Assembly (NCBI GenBank): GCA_025617745.1
Contig: CM046873.1
Location: 24,783,547 to 24,847,546, forward strand
DNA from: Heliocidaris erythrogramma
Lineage: Eukaryota; Echinodermata; Echinoidea; Camarodonta; Echinometridae
Direction: 5' to 3'
Length of the DNA stretch: 64,000 nucleotides
Part shown: piece after piece, positions 56,061 to 64,000 of the stretch
Layout of the letters: each line of letters opens with the position of its first letter
Numbering within the stretch: position 1 is the stretch's first letter
Translations under genes and position numbers: made by a program
The notes under the pieces: model-generated
Told to the model about the DNA's origin: nothing
Seen by the model: only the letters and a program-made list of their open reading frames with translations
The model's database searches: none

Positions 56061-57445
56061 TGTATCCCCCGGCAGTATGCCGGAGGATACTTTGGATTCA
56101 GCAGCGTTTCACCGCCGCCGCCGCCGCGTCACATTCTTGTGTGCGCTCTAGCGGTCACATTTCTCGCCGAATTTCTTTCAGACTTCCTGTGGACGTGTAT
56201 CTTGGTAAAATCTGGACCCCTACTGTTTCTGGTGATGCTGCCCCCAGTGTTCCGTCTTTTATAGGGTAAAAGGCCATATTTTGGGGGATAGTTTGTGTGC
56301 GCTCTAGCGGTCACATTTCTCAACGGATCTTGTTCAAATTTTGTATGAAGGTGTCTCTTGGTAAAATCTGGAACCCTTTAGATTTTGGTGATGCTGCCCC
56401 CAGTGTTCCGTCTTTTATAGGGTCAAAGGTCATATTTTGATAGATGTCTTGTGTGTACTCTTGTGTGCGCTCTGGCGGTCATATTTCTCAACGGATTTCG
56501 TTCAAATTTTGCATGAAGGTGTCTCTTGGTGTAATTTAAAAACCTATAGTGTTTGGTGATGCTGCCACCAGTGTTCCGTCTTTTATAGGGTCAAAGGTCA
56601 TACTTCAGGGCATGGCGTGAGTGCACTCTGCAGGCCACATTTCTCAACGGATTTTGTTCAAATTTTGTATGGAGATGTATCTGGGTATAATCTACACATG
56701 TTTAATTTTTGGTGATGCTGCCCTCATTTTTCCGTCCTTTATAGGGTCAAAGCTCATTTTTCCATTTCTTGCACTCTTACTTCTGCATTTCTCGACGGAT
56801 TTCGTTCAAATTTTGCATGAAGGTGTCCCGTGGTGTAATCTAAAAACCTGTACTATTTGGTGATGCTGCCACCAGTGCCCCGTCTTTTATAGGGTCAAAG
56901 GTCATACTTCAGGGCATGGCGTGAGTGCACTCTGCAGCCACATTTCTTGATGGATTTCTTTCAAATTTTGTATGGAGATGTATCTTGGTATAATCTACAC
57001 ATCTTTACTGTTTGGTGATGCTGCCCTCATTGATCCGTCCTTTATAGGGTCAAAGGTCATTTTTCCATTTCTTGCACTCTTACTTCTGCATTTCTTGATG
57101 GATTTCGTTCAGATTTTGCATGAAGGTGTCTCTTGGTGTAATATAAAAACCTATAGTTTCTGGTAATGCTGCCACCAGTGTTCCGTCTTTTATAGGGTCA
57201 AAGGTCATACTTCAGGGCATGGCGTGAGTGCACTCTGCAGGCCACATTTCATGTATTTCTTCCGAATTTTCTATAAAAATGCATTATACTCTAATCTGCA
57301 CAAATCGTTTTGGTAATGCTGCTCCTAGTGTTGACAATATTCCGGGCCACTGGCGGCAATTTCTACACCATCCTTTTGTTTGAGGGAGGGGATGGGGGAG
57401 GGTCTTTGTCCCTCCTTCAAATCGCTGCCGGTGCCGGGGGATACA
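56061..57445. mobile_element. TIR element with seven ~155-bp tandem repeats
   Basis: Perfect 14-bp inverted ends TGTATCCCCCGGCA (56061-56074) and TGCCGGGGGATACA (57432-57445). The left end can also form a hairpin with TGCCGGAGGATAC. The core unit contains CGTCTTTTATAGGGT, at about 56253, 56409, 56577, 56733, 56881, 57036 and 57184 (spacings 148-168). The TRIM-1 and TRIM-2 3' flanks are uninterrupted here, so it inserted after duplication; a further ~37 bp (57446-57482) is also extra. Layout as in 56-813. Confidence 0.75.
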
Positions 57446-57482
57446 TTTCGCATTGCGCGGCACCAGCAATGCACATTTCTAG

Positions 57483-58408
57483 TTTCCAAGGGAGACCTTG
57501 AAATTAATAGTGTCATTTAAGAGCACCATAACCCACTGAACAAAACATGGTTTGCAAGAAATTTCTAGACATTATGCATTTTTAAACATCATACTCAATT
57601 TAATTAAAATTCAATACAAAATAGTTTACCTCACCACATGTCTCAAAGCATAAACTGAATTGCCCATTATAGGGTCAAATACAATTCAAAATGCAAGTTA
57701 CATGAATTGCACATGGAATAAAAAATTGGTATAAAATGTTGCTCATACTAACAATTAAACTAATTAAACATTCAATATAACTTTATGCTAATACATCCTT
57801 AATAGGTCTTATTAATAGTAGTAGCAATTATTCTTAATATACCCCAGTTCATGGTATGGACTGTCAATTATCTTTGCTGTTCGTCATATTAATAATGAGT
57901 CTGCTACTGAAAACTATTGTCAACAAATCCTTGTGTTAAACCTTTCACATTTTTTTATTTCTCAGTTTTAATGTAGCGTGTGTGGGTATGAACGCATGTG
58001 TGCGGTTGCCTGTGTGCGTGTTCGTGTGTGTTTCTGTGTGCGTGTGTGAGGGTGAGGGTGTGTGTGTAAGTGTACCTGCGAAATTTTAACAGAACTACAA
58101 TTACTGAAATATCTAACGCGCTTTTACAATTACCAATTGTCACAACGATTATTGTTTTATTTTTGCATCAGAGATAGGAGTCTGTTGTGTGTTTTTTTTT
58201 TGGTTCATTCTGGTTCCCTTAGAATCATCGGCTCATAGACACTCATCAATTCACGGGAACAAGGTAAATATGTCTCTAAGAAGTAGCTGGGAATTAAAAT
58301 ATATTTCTTCCAAACATGTATTTGACCATACTCTCTCTATCTCTCTCTCTCTCTCTCTCTTGCTGGTGCTCTATTTACATAATTTATATACAAAATATTC
58401 TCAATTCC
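57483..58408. other. TRIM-3 3' flank and microsatellites
   Basis: 57483-57960 matches 24380-24860. Then come a TG-rich stretch (57975-58075) and a CT run (58330-58362). No gene seen. Confidence 0.5.
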
Positions 58409-58409
58409 A

Positions 58410-58925
58410 GTAGTCATGAACTAGGTAAAGTGCTTTTTGTGAAAAGAATCGCATCATATCTGCATCTAACCTCCCCCCCCCCACCCCTAACCTTCCAGTA
58501 CTCATGAACTACATAAAGTGCTTTTTGTGAAAGGAATCGCATCATATCTGCATCTAACCTCCCCCCCCCCCCCCCCCCCCCCCCTAACCTTCCAGTAGTC
58601 ATGAACTAGGTAAAATGCTTTTTGTGAAAGGAATCGCATCATATCTGCATCTAACCTCCCCCCCCCCCCCCCCACCCCCCCCCCTAACCTTCCAGTAGTC
58701 ATGAACTAGGTAAAATGCTTTTTGTGAAAGGAATCGTATCATATCTGCATTTAACCTCCACCCCCCGCCCCCCCCCCTCCCCCCCCCCCCCCCCTCCCCG
58801 CCGAGTCTTTATATAACTGATTGTATGTAGGCCACATATGTGTCTCGTAAATACCGTATAAACATGTATTATAGAAAATGTTTCCCTGGACAAAGTAGGC
58901 CTATCCATGAACTATGTAAAGTATG
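58410..58925. repeat. Tandem repeat with poly-C cores, four units plus a fragment
   Basis: Units start at CATGAACT near 58415, 58503, 58600 and 58700 (88-100 bp apart) and share GAATCGCATCATATCTGCAT followed by a variable C-run. A diverged fifth copy lies at about 58907. Length differences are mostly in the C-runs. Confidence 0.8.
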
Positions 58926-59029
58926 TTTTGTGAAATGCATTGCATCAAATCTGCATCTTTAAACCTTCCCCTGTCTCTATTCGATTGTCTAGGCCTGCAA
59001 TTAGTTCAGATTCTGAAATTTTCCCTCAT

Positions 59030-61494
59030 AACGCGATCTCCCACTAACCGCAACCAGGGCTGGCCGACGATGGCGTAATCCCAAATTCTTATGGGCGAGG
59101 AAATTCGGGGTCACGCCATCTCTCGGCCTGGCACCAGCAGTAATGGGATATCGCGTATATTGGGAAGATTGCTCTTAAATAAAATCGTTTAGAATCTGAA
59201 CTAGCCCGCAATGTGTCGTGTAAATATGGTATGAAAATGCATTCCTTTGTAAACAAACTTGTTGGATGATAGTTTTCTATTTCTTCATTTAAGATAAAGC
59301 TGTGACATTACTTTCATTTTGCAGAAATACTCTGTACGTATGTATGTATTTTTAAAAACTACTACTTTATTCGTACTATGATGTCCCTTTCATCAGAATA
59401 GACCCTTCATCTTATTGATTTATTTCAGGTATTACACTCAAATTGTTTTATATTCCATATTATTGTTAATTGTGAAAAGGTATGCCATGTTAATCAAGGT
59501 AGATATCAAGGTATGTGTGTCACATTGTTAAAATTAAATTTGCATGAAGGTTGTTGAAGAATTTTATTGTAAAAGCATAAATAGTGTGTATATTCAGATA
59601 TCCGACTATACGTGTGCTCTTTGATCATGTTAGTTGGTAAATGTGTCCAAACTTTCGCTCCTTTTTATTGATGTAATGGTGGTTTAGCTTTCATGAAAGC
59701 ATTATTATTTTCTGTCACAAACTGCCTTTCTTATGTTATTAATGACTTAACTTCTTGTATTGATTGAAAAAGGGTGGATAAATAAATAAAATTAAGTGAG
59801 GGGAGGGAGTTGGTGAGAAAGCGGAGGGTTTATATTTTTCCAAAAATTATACTAATTTGTTCAATAAATCACATGATATTATTACTGGAGGTAGGTAAAT
59901 CATATGATATTATTACTGGAGGTAGGTAAATTCATTTGAATTAATTGTGTTAACCACCACCTTTACCAATCGGGTCGCTACCACAAATATATTTGTATTT
60001 GTATATGATGTCGAGCAAAGATGGATACACACGATAAAGGAAATGTTCAAATTCGGCTCTGATCGTATAAACATCGGGCCATTCGTGAGGGCATCTTAAA
60101 CCATCGTATGACCGCCGGTGAAGTTTCTCAGGCTCCTGCAGAAACTTCGTGAGCGGCGGCAAAATCTTTGTGTGATCATCGGTGCCATCGGGCATTTTTC
60201 AGCTCACGAAGAAACAAGCAGAGCCTAAGAACTCCACCGGCGGTCATACGATGGCTTAAGATGCCTTCACGAATGGCCCGATGTTTATACGATCAGAGCC
60301 GAATATGAACATTTTCTTTATGGTGTGTCCATCTTTGCTCAATTTCGGGACAGTGTGACGCCTGCAATTATCCGATCAGCAATTGAATTTCCATCTCGTA
60401 CGGTCGGCTGAAGGTTTTATACCATCGGGAGGTCACGTGACGCCTTCATGACCTAGTTCGAACGCATCGTACTCTCATTACGACGTCGTGTAGCCATTTT
60501 GTCGCCTTCGTGTTTCCTTCGGGTAAACTTTTAATAAAAATTCACATCTTCGTATGTGGTTCTAGTGCCATCATGTGACTTTCTGTAGGCTGCTGATTGG
60601 CCAACTTCGCGCGAATTGAAAATTCCATATTCGTATGGCCATCTTGTCGCAAGTTCGGGACAGTGTGACGCCAGCAGTATGATACTCGGCCTGTAACTAG
60701 TTCGATGAATTTTTGCTTTTTACCAGTAGGTTGGTTCTTGGCAGCTTTTACAGTGTTTACAAAATACTACGAGGTATTAATCATAATTATTAAAATCGCA
60801 TGAGAATAGAAAAGGTGTAAAGACTGAGTCTTCTGTAGGAGCAGTGATGAGAATAAAGCAGAAAATGGATTGCATAGGAGATATGGACAGGAGGAGAGAG
60901 AAGGGAAGAGCAAAAATGAGAGGGAGAGATAGAATAGAAAGAAGAGAGAGACAGACACAGAGAAAGAGAAAAGTGGAGAGGGTGGGGAAGACGAATAGTG
61001 CTTTCTGTCTCTCTATAAGTAGACAATGATGACAAAATAAATAATTTGTCATCATTTTGTCTACTAATGGGGGGGGGGGGGGGGTGGTGGCTAAATTATT
61101 TTCTTCAGGTGCCGTTTGTTGATCTGTAAACATAACGACAAAAATTATATATTATGTAAGATGTAGTAGAAATATAACCTACACCAATGTGCACTGCGTT
61201 ACATAATGAACAAGAGGCGTCTTCCGCTTAAAATGCTATGATTAACCTTGCAAAGTATTTTATGTAGAAAGGTTCCAATCATATATTCAGCAATGTTGCA
61301 TGTACGTCTCTAGTTTGTCAGTGTAGGCACATTTAATATTGACTCTCTGCCATAGGAATTCCGAAATCGGAAACATACATACATGCAGTAACAAAGCCTA
61401 AAGCCTGAAATCGGAAATTTCGCAATGGTGCCATGCACTGGATTAGGTAGTGAAGGATTAGCAACCCCTTTGCTAAACTAGGATGAGAGGGAGT

Positions 61495-61526
<32 letters not shown>

Positions 61527-61725
61527 CAGACAGAGAGTAGAAGGTAAAGAGGGAAAATGAATAAAAATGGTGATGGAGGCATAGAAGAAGATGGCACCCC
61601 CTGCCTAACCCTCCCCTGCTTAACCCTCCGCTGCTCCTTGGCTTTATTGAGGATCATTGTCTGGACCCCCCCCCCCCCCCCCTTCCATCCCACCGCGATC
61701 AACGAGGATAGAATGATCTTTTAAC
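59030..61725. repeat. Module 4 upstream block
   Basis: 59070-59160 matches 7095-7185, 59165-59770 matches 8390-9380 without the hammerhead element, and 59795 onward matches 9845-10850. It includes a palindromic insert at 60013-60340, GA tracts (60895-60975, 61490-61535) and a poly-G run (61070-61084). No coding gene. Confidence 0.7.
60013..60340. mobile_element. Large palindromic MITE in module 4
   Basis: GAGCAAAGATGGATACACAC at the left is inverted at the right (GTGTGTCCATCTTTGCTC), and the ~140-bp arms run inward through CGTATGACCGCCGGTG. A second piece with GGGACAGTGTGACGCC at 60356 and again at about 60658 extends the insertion to about 60677. Module 1 (10040) lacks all of it. Confidence 0.7.
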
Positions 61726-61727
61726 CT

Positions 61728-61806
61728 CCAAATGGCGGACTATGGTAAAATGTTAATTTTTACGACTTACCTTCAACTACCGACCCTCAAACGCCCCCCC
61801 CCCCCC
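61728..61806 (+). promoter_or_regulatory. Conserved promoter-like block of module 4
   Basis: CCAAATGGCGGACTATGG, CTTCAACTACCGACCCTCAA and a poly-C run, as in modules 1 and 3. TATATATAAA at about 61840-61849 lies just before exon 1 and could be its TATA box. Confidence 0.4.
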
Positions 61807-61849
61807 TCTGAAAACATAAATTTGAAGAAGAAAATATATATAAACCCCA

Positions 61850-62037
61850 CACAGCTCTTTATTCCAAGTACGAACATGCCAAACGTGCCCTTAACACCTA
61901 CCCATTTTTTGTTCCCAACACCACTGAACATGATAGGCCTAGGCAGCTACATGTACGAAAGAGACTGATATCTGTACAGGACTCGCATAGATCTGAGGTT
62001 GTTGTGGCTAAACGTTGAATTCCTACTAAAATTTGAG
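61850..62037 (+). other. Predicted non-coding exon 1 of a fourth TRIM gene
   Basis: CACACAGCTCTTTATTCCAA through CTACTAAAATTTGAG matches 45690-45881 closely and ends at donor GTAAGG (62038). By analogy the coding exon should lie downstream, past the right edge of the window. Confidence 0.5.
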
Positions 62038-64000
62038 GTAAGGTGGTTAATTACATGTGTGTAGAGTCTATAATCTTTAGAACGCATAAAGAGCAGTATC
62101 CGTAATATAAAATGTGTGTGGTTGCAAAAAAGTACTATTTTTATCTATCTGCATGTCTATGTATATGATTACAGATTGCAGCATGATACATTTGAAACAT
62201 GTATGTCTATGTTTTCATTTTGTGTATAAAGGTGTGTTGTATCTTTTTTTCAGAGTGTTATTCATTGATTCTTTCATATCGCCTGTAGGTTATGTTGTTA
62301 ATAGGATATAGACCTATTATCATCTTATGTATCCACCGTCACCATTTTATTTACACCACAGTCACACCGCCAAACTGACCCACACCGACTCCAAACCGTC
62401 CGATTCTTGACCATTGGCGGCAATGTTATTTCTTTTTCGGTCTGTTGTCGGTCTTATTGGTGTCACTGTGGTATTGGATTGTCTAGCCGAATTTTATGTA
62501 CACCTCCTCATTCTTATGTTAATTATAAATAAGATGGTGTGATTTATATTTCAGAGTTTCACCCTCGTTACATACGATCCGACATTTTGTGGCGATATTA
62601 TGTTACGCCTATGTTGATGGTTAGGCACAGTTTGGTCCAGGGGTGAAGAAATATATATATATAATATATATAAATAGTGTCAAATGTTGACCACGGAGCA
62701 ACTGTCACAAGAAAATTATATTGCACATTTGTTGTTGCTTTTTTCATGCCTTGTATGCATCTTTCAGGTATTGAGAATAAATAATTTTAACAATTTTTTG
62801 TTAAAATGTGCTGTTTTCCTTTAAAATTATAATGTTTACAATATACAAATTGTCGCTTTATCAGTGTAGACATTGAATTATATTACCTATGACCAATTCA
62901 TATATTCCTAATGTCCCTGTTCTTAATTTTCATATGTACTGTTTTAAATAAGTGTAAAAGATATACATGCTTGTGAAAATCAATAATCATTGAAAATTTG
63001 AAACTTTGAAATATCAATCAAATGTAAACTATATCCTAAAATATACTATTTCTAAAAAAATGACAAATAATTAACCAGCTTAGTAAACGAAGAAGCTTGA
63101 TGGGAGGAATTTTAATTTGTAAATAAGTTTTTAGGCATTTTACTATCAGGGTTAAAGATCGTATGCTCGATCTGTAATGAAAAACACAAGTCAGAAAAAA
63201 TTGGAACCAGCAGGATTCAAACCTGTCATCTACTGCTTGCCGGGCAGCGACCATTAACCAGCTTGTTATTGATTGATTGACAAAAACCGGAAGATGGGCA
63301 TCGTCTGTAATATTGTGTAAATATACGATTTTTTTTTCATTTTTATTTCCTAAGGTTATACCAACTTTCGCTTAATCCGTCTGAACCATAACCAAATCCA
63401 TTATGTTCTGTTATATCTAGTTTTCAATATATATATTTGTTATGGTCCTGTTTTTATTGTTCAGAAGTACTGTTTTCCAAAAAATGAAAAATATATATAC
63501 ACACGTTCGTGAAAATCAATAAACTTTGAATTATCAATCAAATGTAATTCATATCCTAACATATACTTGCGCTTAAACATATATATTACTTATGATTGAT
63601 TGTAATTAGTTGGCAAAACCGGAAGATCTTTATCATCTGTAATGTTGTGTGTATATACAAATACAGTGTAGTTTTATTTTCATTCTTATTTGCTAAGGTA
63701 AGGAAACTGAATGTGATTGCCATTAGAGTTCGATCGCATCCTTTACTGATGTAAATGAAATTGAAATCTTTAAACTGTATCCTTTTTCCTTCTCCTAGAT
63801 GTCATATAGGAGAAATGGAGTGGCAGAGAGAGAGAGAGAGAGAGAGAGGGAGAGGGGGAACGGGGTGAGAGAAATAGAGACTGAAGGAGAGATAGAGAGA
63901 CAGAAAGAGAGAGAGAGACAGACAGATAGACAGACAGCCGAGATAAGCTATTGAGACCGCGCATTGCAGGGAGAGAGTGCAAAGTGCTCATACTATGTAT
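62038..64000. repeat. Module 4 intron block
   Basis: Colinear with 11017-12590 of module 1, including the short MITE (62354-62474) and the GA tract (63820-63930). The start of the satellite unit (GCATTGCAGGGAGAGAG, 63960) is cut by the window edge. No coding gene. Confidence 0.7.
63082..63252 (-). mobile_element. 171-bp tRNA-derived SINE with 12-bp target duplication
   Basis: ATTAACCAGCTT flanks both sides (63070-63081 and 63253-63264), while module 1 has a single copy at about 12090. On the minus strand the element starts with GGTCGCTGCCCGGCAAGCAG and has box B-like GGTTTGAATCC; the CCGGCAA loop resembles a tRNA-Ala(GGC) anticodon loop with C at position 33. The 5' acceptor half is missing. 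Confidence 0.65.

Overview
This is animal nuclear DNA: AT-rich and intron-bearing, with no operons or ribosome binding sites, packed with non-LTR retrotransposons, MITEs, GA microsatellites and poly-C runs. The multi-copy intronless RING/B-box/coiled-coil/propeller TRIM genes and the repeat families point to a marine deuterostome. An echinoderm, probably a sea urchin, is my best inference but is not proven by the sequence.

The core is a plus-strand array of TRIM-type E3 ubiquitin ligase genes built from repeated segmental modules. Intact genes lie at 22485-24314, 41249-43069 and 54182-55999. Each coding exon follows a good 3' splice acceptor. Farther upstream lies a conserved non-coding exon 1 with a GTAAG-type donor (about 39885-40036, 45690-45881 and 61850-62037; a truncated remnant ends at 11016). 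Upstream of exon 1, three modules share a promoter-like block with an ATGGCGG motif and poly-C tracts. A fourth module starts near 59030, and its TRIM gene is predicted beyond the right edge. Module landmarks are about 7000-25150 (module 1), 25150-43340 (rearranged, satellite-bearing, module 2), 43340-57960 (module 3) and 59030-64000 (module 4).

The spaces between are mobile DNA. 1-6800: a minisatellite element, palindromic MITEs and a possible decayed minus-strand gene. 7000-14150: a 120-bp tandem repeat, MITEs, a hammerhead-like ribozyme motif and module DNA. About 14166-18700: a degenerate minus-strand CR1/L2-like LINE split by a MITE. 25560-27300: a LINE relic split by another MITE. 27600-34302: a roughly 20-unit satellite with higher-order structure, derived from a unit that is single in module 1. 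36420-36930: a Tc1 fragment. 44893-45640: a palindrome with a tRNA-Arg(UCU) gene at its centre, inserted next to the TRIM-3 promoter. 46908-52866: a 6-kb CACTA-ended foldback element inside the TRIM-3 intron. 53050-53760: a Harbinger-like remnant. 56061-57445: a second minisatellite TIR element.

The TRIM paralogues are mosaics: different pairs are most alike in different segments, which implies gene conversion. By family knowledge they are cytoplasmic RING E3 ligases with a variable C-terminal recognition domain. Lineage-specific TRIM expansions are often linked to innate immunity, but nothing here shows their targets.
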